Source: Bacteroidales bacterium
GTDB lineage: Bacteria > Bacteroidota > Bacteroidia > Bacteroidales > UBA932
DNA length: 64,000 nucleotides
NCBI GenBank assembly: GCA_016286385.1
Contig: JAEESO010000003.1
Span: 99,382 to 163,381 of the forward strand
Direction: 5' to 3'
Below are positions 17,997 to 26,843 of the stretch, piece by piece. A program made the translations under genes and the position numbers. The notes below the pieces were generated by a model, which searched no databases, was not told the origin of the DNA, and saw only the letters and a program-made list of their open reading frames with translations. Position 1 is the first letter of the stretch, and each line of letters begins with the position of its first letter.

Positions 17997-18862
17997 CGGA
18001 TATTCCTTCCATCGGTATCGGCCCTGGAGGGGCGTGGTATAGCGGGCGCGTGAACAATCTTCTGAAGCGGGTTTACGTGCATTTCATAGGAGCACCCTTG
18101 CTGGAGCATAAGTATGTCAATGCCGTTGCTCACGCCTTGAAACTTGGCTACAGGCTTGTGGACTATTCTTCCGCTTATGGCGACGGAAAGCTGCTGCAAA
18201 AGGCTATTCGTAAAAGCGGCGTAAAGCGTGAGGATCTCTTCATAACTACCCGTGTAAGCAACCGGGCCCAGATTAACAGCCGGGTTCGGGAGGAGTTTAT
18301 GAGATTCCTGAAGAATATGCAGCTGGACTGCGTAGACCTGCTCCAGTTCCATTGGCCTGTAACGGACCTGTACCTTGACACATGGCGGGAGATGGAGAAG
18401 CTGAAAGACGAAGGACTGGTGAGGCATCTTGGCGTTGCCAATTGCCACCAGCATCATCTGGAAGAGATATTCAAGGTGTGCAAGTACCGTCCGGAAGTAG
18501 GTCAGTTCGAAATCCATCCGCTATTTACCCAGAAGCCGCTGATTGCTTACTACAAGCAGCAAGGTATTGTGGTTGAGGCATATACGCCTATTGCCCGTTA
18601 CGACGACAGATTGGTGAGACTGCCCGTGCTTAAGCGTCTTGAGAAGAAGTACAACAAGACTTTTGTACAGATAATACTCCGGTGGCACGTGCAAAACGGG
18701 GTGATTCCACTTGTGCGCTCTTTGAATCCAGAGCACCAGAAAGAGAACCTCAACATCTTTGACTTCTCCCTGTCGCAGGATGATATGGCCGCCATAGACG
18801 CTGTCAATATCAACTCCCGTCTCAGGTACGACCCCGACAACTGCGACTTTTCAATCCTCTGA
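17993..18862 (+). CDS. Aldo/keto reductase family protein
   Basis: The start was chosen at the ATG overlapping the previous stop (ATGA); an in-frame GTG lies two codons upstream. The 289-residue TIM-barrel protein has Asp57 and Tyr62 (LVDYSSAYGDG), His120 (LLQFHWP) and later LGVANCHQHHLEEI, matching AKR signatures. The catalytic Lys position holds Arg87 (LFITTRVSN instead of the usual TK). A Lys-to-Arg change usually harms AKR catalysis, so it may be slow, specialised or non-catalytic. In context it could be the second reductase of the acyl module. It sits 10 bp before the flippase gene. Confidence 0.85.
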   Translation: MTDIPSIGIGPGGAWYSGRVNNLLKRVYVHFIGAPLLEHKYVNAVAHALKLGYRLVDYSSAYGDGKLLQKAIRKSGVKREDLFITTRVSNRAQINSRVREEFMRFLKNMQLDCVDLLQFHWPVTDLYLDTWREMEKLKDEGLVRHLGVANCHQHHLEEIFKVCKYRPEVGQFEIHPLFTQKPLIAYYKQQGIVVEAYTPIARYDDRLVRLPVLKRLEKKYNKTFVQIILRWHVQNGVIPLVRSLNPEHQKENLNIFDFSLSQDDMAAIDAVNINSRLRYDPDNCDFSIL

Positions 18863-18872
18863 TATCGGCCCT

Positions 18873-20399
18873 ATGGACAGCCCTGGGGGAAATAAGACCA
18901 TAGCTAAAAATACGCTGTTCCTCTATCTGAGGATGCTCATCATCATGGTGGTGACACTGTACACCAGCAGGGTGATTCTGCAGGTGCTGGGTGTGGATGA
19001 CTATGGTCTGTACCAGACTGTCGGAGGCGTAGTCGGTTTCCTTGCATTCATAAACAATTCTTTATCGGCAGGTTCTTCACGTTTCATCACGTTTGCCCTT
19101 GGGCAGAACGACAAGGATATCCTGAAAAAGACTTTTTCAACTACATTTGTTTCACATTTACTGATTGGACTGACAATAGTGCTTGTAGCTGAAACCGCAG
19201 GGCTGTGGTACGTAAACACAAAAATGGTCATTCCCGCTTCGCGCTACTCAGCGGCATTGATTGTCTATCAGATATCCATCCTGACTGCATTCATCACTTT
19301 TATCCAGGTGCCCTTCAGCGCAGAAGTAATAGCACACGAGAGGATGTCTGTGTTTGCCTATACGGGGATAGCCGAAGCTGTGAGCAAACTTGGTATCGTC
19401 TATCTGCTCTCGATAGGTGGCATTGACAAACTGGTGCTGTATGCTGTGCTGCTTCTGGTTGTGCAGCTATGCCTGTTTGGCTTTTATGTTTTTTACGACG
19501 GGCGCAACTTCGAGGAGTCGGGGTTCAGGCTGAACTTCGACAAGAAATTGTTTGGGCAGATATTCAGTTTTTCCGGCTGGAGCTTGTTCTCAAACGGAGC
19601 TTATGCCTTGTCGAATCAGGGAATTCTGCTGCTGCTCAACAAGTTCTTTGCCCCGGCAGTTGTGACAGCCCGTTCGATATCTCTTCAGGTGAACAGCGTA
19701 GCCACTCACTTTGTGCAGAATTTCCGTACTGCTGCAAACCCGCAGATTGTCAAGCGGTATGCAGCTGGTGACGTGGCAGGATCAAAGAGCCTGCTGCTTG
19801 ACTCCACAAAATTTGCCTACTATTTAATGCTCTTGATAGTCTTGCCGCTGTTTTTCATCGCAGACCCTCTGCTACGTCTGTGGCTGGTGGAGGTCCCGGA
19901 ATTTACTCTGGCATTTCTGCAGATTGTGTTGGCTCAGAGCCTGATTCAGGTATTTGATTTGTCGTTCTACACTGCCTTGTATGCCAAGGGGAGGATTAAG
20001 GAAAATGCCATTTTTTCGCCCTTGGTGGGTTACCTGTGCTTCCCTATTGTGTACCTGCTGTTCAAAAGCGGGTGTTCTCCGCTGGCTTTGTCGTGGGCTT
20101 TCCTGGTTGGTGCTGCAGTTTTGAGTCTGGCTGTCAAGCCCATATTGCTTAACAGGATATGCGACTATAGTTGGAAGGAACTGCTTAGTGTTTACTGGAC
20201 TTGCTTCAAGGTCACGCTTGTTGCCGTGCCCGTACCGTTGCTCTCATATATGAAGTTGGGAGTGAACACAATTTGGACAAGCATAGCCGTAGCCATAGTA
20301 TCGCTGCTCTCCGTGTCTGTGTCTGTCTGGTTTATAGGTCTCGTTTCCGATACCCGTCAGCGGCTGCTGGAGGCTGTAAGAAGTAAAGTGGGCATTTAG
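18873..20399 (+). CDS. Wzx-like polysaccharide repeat-unit flippase
   Basis: A 508-residue integral membrane protein with about 12 to 14 hydrophobic segments. The N-terminus NTLFLYLRMLIIMVVTLYTSRVILQVLGVDDYG is the classic opening of the oligosaccharide flippase family. Wzx proteins move lipid-linked repeat units across the inner membrane for Wzy-dependent polymerisation. It is the only flippase of the operon, which also has a polymerase candidate and Wza/Wzc-like exporters, so the pathway is Wzx/Wzy-dependent. Confidence 0.9.
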   Translation: MDSPGGNKTIAKNTLFLYLRMLIIMVVTLYTSRVILQVLGVDDYGLYQTVGGVVGFLAFINNSLSAGSSRFITFALGQNDKDILKKTFSTTFVSHLLIGLTIVLVAETAGLWYVNTKMVIPASRYSAALIVYQISILTAFITFIQVPFSAEVIAHERMSVFAYTGIAEAVSKLGIVYLLSIGGIDKLVLYAVLLLVVQLCLFGFYVFYDGRNFEESGFRLNFDKKLFGQIFSFSGWSLFSNGAYALSNQGILLLLNKFFAPAVVTARSISLQVNSVATHFVQNFRTAANPQIVKRYAAGDVAGSKSLLLDSTKFAYYLMLLIVLPLFFIADPLLRLWLVEVPEFTLAFLQIVLAQSLIQVFDLSFYTALYAKGRIKENAIFSPLVGYLCFPIVYLLFKSGCSPLALSWAFLVGAAVLSLAVKPILLNRICDYSWKELLSVYWTCFKVTLVAVPVPLLSYMKLGVNTIWTSIAVAIVSLLSVSVSVWFIGLVSDTRQRLLEAVRSKVGI

Positions 20400-20400
20400 G

Positions 20401-21549
20401 ATGAAGATAGGAATTCTCACACAACCCCTGCGCAACAACTATGGCGGGCTTCTCCAAAACTTTGCCCTCCAGCAGGTTCTGAATGGGATGGGGCATCAGG
20501 CGGAGACGGTAGATTGGATGGATGAGTGCAGCCCGCTGCGAACGATGCTGGCCAGGGCCAAAAAGACGCTGCTGAGTTATATCCGTAAGGGAGTTGAGGC
20601 TCCCCGCTATAAGCCCACCGCAGAGGAAGTGGCGGTTATATCGCGGAACACAAGGCTTTTCGTTCAGCGCCACATCAGGGTGTGCCCCATGCACGTAGCA
20701 CGCCCGGAAGATTTCCTCAGCGTTGACAACATGTTTGGCTATGATGGCTACGTTGTTGGCAGCGACCAAGTTTGGCGTCCCGGCTACAATGCGTTTCTCA
20801 CTTCTATGTTCCTTGATTTTGTTAGGCGCAAAGATGTGAGGCGCGTTGCCTATGCCGCGTCGTTTGGCACGTCCGATTGGGAATTTTCACCCCAAATGAC
20901 CCAGGAGTGCGGACAGCTGTCTAAACATTTTGACTTGATAACTGTACGTGAAGATAGCGGAGTTTCTTTATGCCGGGAGCATTTGGGCGTTGATGCCAGT
21001 TTAGTACTGGACCCGACAATGCTTCTGAATAGAAGGGACTATGAGCAACTGGTAGCGGATGAGCATGCTCCGAAAAGTGTCGGAACCTTGTTATATTATA
21101 TTCTTGACCCGTGTGAAGAAAAAAGACGGCTGGTTCAGCAAGTATCCAAACTGAGTGGCATGCAGCCTTTTACCGTTATGCCCAGGTTCTATGCCGATAA
21201 ATGCACCCGGCAAACTGTGAAGAATCACATTGAGGACTGTGTACTCCTTCCGGTTTCATCGTGGTTGCGCGGCTTCATGGATGCAGAAATGACTGTGGTT
21301 GATTCTTTCCACGGAGCGGTGTTCTCCATTATTTTCAACAAACCCTTCTGGGTAATGGGCAACAGCAAACGCGGCAACGCCCGCTTTGAGTCGCTGCTTG
21401 GAACATTCGGGTTGCAGGACAGGATGATTTCGCCTGGCCAAGCCAATACCATAGATTTTCTCAGGCCAATCGACTGGGAGAAGGTGAATTTAATTCTTGA
21501 ACGGGAGAAAGAAAGGAGCCTGGAGCTTCTACGTCAAGGACTTGCCTGA
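20401..21549 (+). CDS. Polysaccharide pyruvyl transferase family protein
   Basis: A 382-residue protein beginning MKIGILTQPLRNNYGGLLQNFALQ, which with VVGSDQVWRPGYN, RRVAYAASFG and VVDSFHGAVFSIIFNKPF matches the PF04230 family. Members add pyruvate ketals to sugars in polysaccharides; several Bacteroidales homologues occur with FrhB-like proteins, as here. The stop codon shares its last base with the next ATG (TGATG), pointing to translational coupling. Confidence 0.88.
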   Translation: MKIGILTQPLRNNYGGLLQNFALQQVLNGMGHQAETVDWMDECSPLRTMLARAKKTLLSYIRKGVEAPRYKPTAEEVAVISRNTRLFVQRHIRVCPMHVARPEDFLSVDNMFGYDGYVVGSDQVWRPGYNAFLTSMFLDFVRRKDVRRVAYAASFGTSDWEFSPQMTQECGQLSKHFDLITVREDSGVSLCREHLGVDASLVLDPTMLLNRRDYEQLVADEHAPKSVGTLLYYILDPCEEKRRLVQQVSKLSGMQPFTVMPRFYADKCTRQTVKNHIEDCVLLPVSSWLRGFMDAEMTVVDSFHGAVFSIIFNKPFWVMGNSKRGNARFESLLGTFGLQDRMISPGQANTIDFLRPIDWEKVNLILEREKERSLELLRQGLA

Positions 21550-22472
21550 TGGAACACAGACACGCATACTGCATAATAGCACACACAGATCCGCTTATGC
21601 TGCGCGTTCTGGTGGCCATGCTGGACCATCCGCAGAACGACATCTACATTCACATAGACCGCAGGGTTGACATTGCTCCCTTCATGTCGGTGAAAACACG
21701 TTGGAGCAAAGTCTTTTTTCTTCCGCAAAGGCTGGCGGTGGAATGGGGAAATCCCGTGCAGATTGACACAGAACTTCTCATCTTCGGATATGCCCATGAC
21801 CATGGCCCATATTCCTATTATCACATGATGTCGGGACAAGATCTGCCGTTACGGCCGCAGGATTCCATCCACCGCTTCATGGACGAGGAACATCCTCACA
21901 GTGAATTTGTTACTGTAAATGATGAGGGACCGGATTACCTTCAGGACCTGGACTACAAAACCCGCTACTACCATTTCTTTGTCAAAAGCCTGAGCGACAC
22001 TAACCACAGCTTGTCACATTATTGGCATTACTTCCTTCATGGCCTTGCCATAAGAATCCAGAAGTTACTGGGAGTAAGGAGGAAATATCCTATTGAACTC
22101 AAGAAGAGCCTGCACTTTGTAAGCATCACGCACGAATTCCTGTCCTATCTCCTCTCAAAGAAGGAATTCATCAAAAAAACCTTTGCCCACACGCTTTGCT
22201 GCGATGAGGTTTTCCTGCAAAGCATACTTTGGAATTCCCCCTTCCGGGACCGCTTGTACACCAGAGCCGACGGCGGGGTGGGAAGTATGCGAAAAGTAGT
22301 ATGGATTAACCACAAAGCTCACATCTGGAACAAAGGGGACATTGATGAGTTACTCTCCTGTGAGGAGCTGTTTGCGCTGAAATTTACATCCCGGGACCCT
22401 GAACTGCTTCTGATGCTGGCCCGGCATAACGGCTGTCTTGATGCAGTAAAATCCATACTGATGCCCGAATGA
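21549..22472 (+). CDS. Core-2/I-branching type beta-glycosyltransferase
   Basis: 307 residues. The start YCIIAHTDPLMLRVLVAMLDHPQNDIYIHIDRR, then WGNPVQIDTELL and YYHMMSGQDLPLRPQDSIHRFM, are the signatures of the PF02485 (Branch) family, in bacteria often beta-1,6-GlcNAc- or xylosyltransferases of capsule loci. It should act at the cytoplasmic face on lipid-linked intermediates. Donor and acceptor are unknown. It overlaps its neighbours by 1 and 4 bp. Confidence 0.85.
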   Translation: MEHRHAYCIIAHTDPLMLRVLVAMLDHPQNDIYIHIDRRVDIAPFMSVKTRWSKVFFLPQRLAVEWGNPVQIDTELLIFGYAHDHGPYSYYHMMSGQDLPLRPQDSIHRFMDEEHPHSEFVTVNDEGPDYLQDLDYKTRYYHFFVKSLSDTNHSLSHYWHYFLHGLAIRIQKLLGVRRKYPIELKKSLHFVSITHEFLSYLLSKKEFIKKTFAHTLCCDEVFLQSILWNSPFRDRLYTRADGGVGSMRKVVWINHKAHIWNKGDIDELLSCEELFALKFTSRDPELLLMLARHNGCLDAVKSILMPE

Positions 22473-23437
22473 AAATATCCGTTGTCATACCTGTATACAG
22501 GGTAGAAAACTACATCCAGCGCTGCGTCCGTTCCCTTATGGAGCAGACCTATCAGGATGTGGAGTTTCTGTTCGTGGACGACGCCTCCGGAGACCGGAGT
22601 ATGGATATTGTGCGGGATGTCGTTTCCGCTTACAGTCGCGACGTCCGCTTCTTGGCACACGAAGAGAACAAAGGCCTTCCATCGGCCAGGAATACCGGCC
22701 TGAGGGCGGCTAGCGGAGAGTATATTTACCACTGCGACTCTGACGACTGGCTGGAGCCAACAATGCTGGAAAAAATGGCCGCCGCCGCCAAGGCCGACGA
22801 TGCCGACTTCGTTTACTGCGATTTCTTTCTCTCCTTTGCCGGGAATGAACGCTATATGCCCACCCCGGATTACGGGAGTTCCATGGAAGCCCTGGAAAAG
22901 GGTTTCCTCGCCGGACAGATGAAATACAACGTATGGAATAAACTGGTCCGTCGCAGCCTGTACATGGACAACGGCATCTGTTCTCCCGAAGAGCACTGCA
23001 AGGGAGGTGAAGACCTGATGATGGTGAAGATCCTGCGTATGTCCAGGCGGTGCGCCCGCGTTCCTGAAGCTTTGTACCATTACAACAGGGCAAACGAAAA
23101 CGCCATTACCAAGACCCGCTCAAAGAGGCATTTCGACGATATAAAGGCAAACGCCGATGATGCAATTGCGTTTTTGCATGCCCACCCTATCCAGCATCCG
23201 GAATTTCTGGAGCTGTTCAAGCTGAATTTGAAGCTGCCGTTCCTCCTTGCCGGGGACACGCTGCACATCCAACTCTGGAAAGACTGGTATCCAGAGTCTA
23301 ATGCCTATATCAAACAGAACACCTGGCTTCCCGCCCGCACTATCCTGATTCAGAAATGGGCCGATAAGGGATGGTTCCTGCCGGTGCGCCTGTATGCATG
23401 GGCAGTCCGCATGTTTTACCGCCTGAAATATAGTTAA
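22469..23437 (+). CDS. Glycosyltransferase family 2 protein
   Basis: A 322-residue GT-A fold transferase: KISVVIPVYRVENYIQRCV at the start, the nucleotide-binding VDDASGDRSMDI, LPSARNTGL, then the metal-binding DSDDWLEP motif (residues about 91-98) and later GGEDLMMV. It is an inverting GT2 family member that adds one sugar to the repeat unit. The start overlaps the preceding stop by 4 bp (ATGA). Sugar specificity cannot be assigned. Confidence 0.9.
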   Translation: MKISVVIPVYRVENYIQRCVRSLMEQTYQDVEFLFVDDASGDRSMDIVRDVVSAYSRDVRFLAHEENKGLPSARNTGLRAASGEYIYHCDSDDWLEPTMLEKMAAAAKADDADFVYCDFFLSFAGNERYMPTPDYGSSMEALEKGFLAGQMKYNVWNKLVRRSLYMDNGICSPEEHCKGGEDLMMVKILRMSRRCARVPEALYHYNRANENAITKTRSKRHFDDIKANADDAIAFLHAHPIQHPEFLELFKLNLKLPFLLAGDTLHIQLWKDWYPESNAYIKQNTWLPARTILIQKWADKGWFLPVRLYAWAVRMFYRLKYS

Positions 23438-23446
23438 CGGCACCAT

Positions 23447-24703
23447 ATGCTCCGCAAAGCTGTCATCATAGTCATTAACTGCATCATTGCCAGTCTTTTC
23501 ATGTTCCCGGTCGGACTGTATTTCCTTCCGGAGCAGGTAAATACCAAGATGATCATCGCCCTTGGAGGCATCTTGGCGTTCGGCATCGACTGTCTCCGTA
23601 AAAAAGAGCTGAGCATTTCAACGCCGGTATTGATATCGGCCATCCTGGCAGTAATATTCTCTGTCTGGTGCTATTTCAGCGCAACAGTCAACGGCACCGA
23701 CGATACCACTTATGCAAGCTACTGGCTCTCCTTTGCCACCTGGCTTGGCGGCGCTTACGGCGTGTGTTGGCTAATCCGTGAGACTGAAGGGCGTATCAAT
23801 CTGGAAAGTCTTACTTTTTATTTGACACTGGTTTGCGTATTACAGTGCATACTGGCTCTGGTTATCGACAATATTCCATCATTCCAGCGTACCGTTGACA
23901 GAATATTCATACAGGGACAGGATTTTTATCATCAAGTCGACCGGCTTTATGGCATCGGCGCAGCCATCGATGTGGCAGGGGTGCGCTTCTCTGCAGTCCT
24001 CGTTTTGATGGCCCATCAGATGTCCTCATATGGAAAGGCATTAGACAACCCCAGGCTTGCAATTTTTTATTTTGTAAGTTTTGCAGTTATTCTTATTATC
24101 GGCTCAATCATTGCCCGTACCACCTGGATCGGCGCTGCTTTGGGCTTTATTTATATGGGCTTATCGTATGCAGGATTTAACAAGGGAAGCGTTTCTTCGC
24201 GCCAGGCCAGTTTCTGGCTCATCCTGATAGGCGTTATTCTCCTGACCACTTTAATCACGTCCTGGCTCTATAACAGCAACCCTTACTTCAAGAGCAACTT
24301 CCGATTTGGTTTTGAAGGTTTCTTCAACTGGGTGGAGCAAGGCACTTTCCGTACCGATTCTACAGACAAACTGAACGGCAACATGTGGATTTGGCCCACT
24401 GACACCCGCACGTGGACTATAGGATCGGGAATCTTTGGTGACTTTGCCTTCAGGACCGATATCGGCTATTGTCGTTTCGTTCTCTACTGCGGGCTTATCG
24501 GCATTACGCTTTTCTCATTATTCTTCATATACAACGGATTTGCCCTCATCCGCTTATTCCCGGGCTCCGTATACATGTCCATCCTGCTGATTGCCCTGAC
24601 TTTCATAGTCTGGATGAAAGTAGCCACGGACATATTCTTCATCTTTGCCTTGTTGCTGTCCACGGCTAGCCTGTGTGATAAAACATCAGAAGCCCCAGCG
24701 TAA
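23447..24703 (+). CDS. O-antigen polymerase/ligase-like membrane protein (Wzy candidate)
   Basis: A 418-residue membrane protein with about ten hydrophobic segments and a large central hydrophilic loop (about residues 275-330, WLYNSNPYFKSNFRFGFEGF... to WTIGSGIFGDF), the layout of Wzy polymerases and O-antigen ligases. Sequence conservation in this group is low, so the call rests on topology, on the TIGSGIFGDF motif resembling the family's G.G...F, and on the absence of any other polymerase in a Wzx-containing operon. It would join repeat units on the periplasmic side. Confidence 0.75.
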   Translation: MLRKAVIIVINCIIASLFMFPVGLYFLPEQVNTKMIIALGGILAFGIDCLRKKELSISTPVLISAILAVIFSVWCYFSATVNGTDDTTYASYWLSFATWLGGAYGVCWLIRETEGRINLESLTFYLTLVCVLQCILALVIDNIPSFQRTVDRIFIQGQDFYHQVDRLYGIGAAIDVAGVRFSAVLVLMAHQMSSYGKALDNPRLAIFYFVSFAVILIIGSIIARTTWIGAALGFIYMGLSYAGFNKGSVSSRQASFWLILIGVILLTTLITSWLYNSNPYFKSNFRFGFEGFFNWVEQGTFRTDSTDKLNGNMWIWPTDTRTWTIGSGIFGDFAFRTDIGYCRFVLYCGLIGITLFSLFFIYNGFALIRLFPGSVYMSILLIALTFIVWMKVATDIFFIFALLLSTASLCDKTSEAPA

Positions 24704-24708
24704 CTGTT

Positions 24709-25722
24709 ATGAAATACAACTATGTCATACTCAGCACTGATTGGGATGTGTACCGCCAGCTTTATGCCGATGTTACCGGGCGCGACGACGTGTGCTATGT
24801 AGCCGGACCCCAGGCCGGCAAAAAGGGGCTCCGGAAAATGCTGTACCGTGCGCATTTTAACAAGAAGCTCAACCGTCTGTTTCCGCTTCCTTTCAAGGGT
24901 GTATGGAATCCTTCCTATTTCCGGAACCCCTTCAGGGATAACAAGCCCTTGTGCTTCATTATTTTCAGGGACTGGGTGTCTTTGGATGCGTACACCGGTT
25001 ATATCGACTGGCTAAAGCACCATTATCCCGGCTCCAGATTCGTGTGGTTCCTTCACGACTTTGTTGTAAATCATAACGACTTCTATACGGGCGAGGTACT
25101 GGATTTGGGGCACTATAAGAGTGTTTTTGACCTTGTGTTCTCCTGTCATCCGTCAGAGGCTCAGGACTATGGACTCACTTTTCATAAAGTTCCACTCTCC
25201 CGGTTGTTCGACCCGGGAAAGGCCCAAAAGCGGTGCGACGTGCTGTTCGTCGGGAAAGACAAAGGCCGGCTTGACCGCCTGATAAGCCTTTATGACCACC
25301 TTACCGGGAAGGGGGCCTGCTGCCGATTCTTCGTATCCGGAGCCTCGGGAAAAACCATAGAACCCCAACGCGAAGGCATTGTGATTCTGGACAGTCCCAT
25401 GCCATATACGACAACCCATAAATGGATTTCGGAATCCAACTGCCTTCTGGAGCTCAGAACCGACTCCCGTGCAGGTGAAACTCTCCGCGCTTCAGAAGCG
25501 CTCATCTATGGGAAAAAGCTGATCACCGACTATACCGCCTTGAAAGAGAGCCCCAATTTCAACTCCGGCAACATCCGTTTCCTTGGCCCCGGCGACGATG
25601 CTCAAGGTGTGGATCTCCAGTTTATGACACAGCCCCTGGCTGTGCCGCCTGAAAAGACGGAAGCTATACGGAAACAGTTATCTCCGCTTGCCTTCCTGGA
25701 AATGCTCGACGACAGATTATAA
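24709..25722 (+). CDS. Putative glycosyltransferase (GT-B like), unassigned family
   Basis: I do not recognise a precise family. The 337-residue soluble protein has a central FVWFLHDFVVNHND strand, a CDVLFVGKDKGRLDRL strand opening a second half, YTTTHKWISESNCLLELRT and GETLRASEALIYGKKLITDY, which resemble the donor-binding C-terminal half of GT-B enzymes. It lies between the polymerase and a GT4 gene with a 5-bp gap and a 1-bp overlap, so a role in building the repeat unit is likely. Donor and acceptor unknown. Confidence 0.6.
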   Translation: MKYNYVILSTDWDVYRQLYADVTGRDDVCYVAGPQAGKKGLRKMLYRAHFNKKLNRLFPLPFKGVWNPSYFRNPFRDNKPLCFIIFRDWVSLDAYTGYIDWLKHHYPGSRFVWFLHDFVVNHNDFYTGEVLDLGHYKSVFDLVFSCHPSEAQDYGLTFHKVPLSRLFDPGKAQKRCDVLFVGKDKGRLDRLISLYDHLTGKGACCRFFVSGASGKTIEPQREGIVILDSPMPYTTTHKWISESNCLLELRTDSRAGETLRASEALIYGKKLITDYTALKESPNFNSGNIRFLGPGDDAQGVDLQFMTQPLAVPPEKTEAIRKQLSPLAFLEMLDDRL

Positions 25723-26843
25723 TGTATATTATATACAACATAGCCGGATTCTACCGCCAGGCGGGAATGGAACGCGTGCTAGCCGACAAAGCAAACTGGC
25801 TTGCCGGGCACGGGCACAGGGTGACCATCGTCACTACGGAGCAGAAGGGGCGCCCGAACGCGTTCCCTCTGGACCCCGGCATCGAAGTCATAGACCTTGC
25901 CATAGGCTATGAAGACAACAATGGCGGCAGCCTGTGGGACAAAATGGTGCATTACCCCGGGAAGCAGCGCCGCCACATTAAGGCACTTACGGCAGTTCTG
26001 ATGGAACGGAGGCCAGATGTGACCGTTTCCATGTTCTGCAACGAAGTGAACATCCTGCCGCGCATCCAGGACGGCAGCCGCAAGGTGCTGGAGGTCCACT
26101 TCTCCCGCTTCAAGAGACTGCAGTATGGCAGAGGTGGCCTTTGGGCCATAGCGGACAAGATCCGCAGCCGCCAGGATGCCTCGCTGGTGAAACGCTACAA
26201 ACGCTTTGTGGTGCTCACCAGGCAGGACAAAGCGCTCTGGGGGCCTCTGGAAAATATTCGCGTCATCGGCAATCCTGTGAGCTTCCGCCCTAAAGCGCCT
26301 GCCGCCCTGGACAGCAAAACCGTTATTGCCGTGGGCCGATATTCCCGCCAAAAGAGCATGGACCGGCTAGTGGATGCCTGGAGCCTGATAAAGGATAAGG
26401 ACGGCTGGACACTGAAGCTGGTTGGAGACGGAGCGTTGAGAGGAGAACTTGAGGAGCAGATCCGGCGCCTTTCACTTGAAGGCTCGGTGGTCCTAGGCCG
26501 GGAGGAAAGCGATATGGAAAGCATTTACCGCAGTGCCTCTATCCTGGCCCTCTCTTCCAGGTACGAGGGCCTGCCGATGGTGCTTCTGGAGTGCCAGAGT
26601 TTCGGCGTGCCCGCGGTATCTTTCGACTGCCTCTGCGGGCCGCGGGAGATTATTGATGACGGGAAGACCGGCTTCCTGGTAGAGGAAGGAGACATTCCCG
26701 CCCTTGCAAAAGCTCTGGAAAAGCTTATGCATGACCACGCGTTAAGAAAAGAAATGGGGCTGAATGCCTTCCGCAAGGCAGAGGATTGGAGGCCCGAAAA
26801 TATAATGCCTCAGTGGATACGGCTGTTCCAAGAAATATTGTAG
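25722..26843 (+). CDS. Glycosyltransferase family 4 protein, copy 1
   Basis: A 373-residue GT-B retaining transferase: an N-terminal GMERVLADKANWLAGHGHRVTIVT, then VIAVGRYSRQKSMDRLVDAW and, in the donor-binding region, ALSSRYEGLPMVLLECQSFGVPAVSFDC...GPREII, the E-x7-E-like pattern of GT4. It should add one sugar from a nucleotide donor in the cytoplasm. Its ATG shares one base with the preceding stop, and its own stop overlaps the possible start of the next gene. Confidence 0.9.
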   Translation: MYIIYNIAGFYRQAGMERVLADKANWLAGHGHRVTIVTTEQKGRPNAFPLDPGIEVIDLAIGYEDNNGGSLWDKMVHYPGKQRRHIKALTAVLMERRPDVTVSMFCNEVNILPRIQDGSRKVLEVHFSRFKRLQYGRGGLWAIADKIRSRQDASLVKRYKRFVVLTRQDKALWGPLENIRVIGNPVSFRPKAPAALDSKTVIAVGRYSRQKSMDRLVDAWSLIKDKDGWTLKLVGDGALRGELEEQIRRLSLEGSVVLGREESDMESIYRSASILALSSRYEGLPMVLLECQSFGVPAVSFDCLCGPREIIDDGKTGFLVEEGDIPALAKALEKLMHDHALRKEMGLNAFRKAEDWRPENIMPQWIRLFQEIL

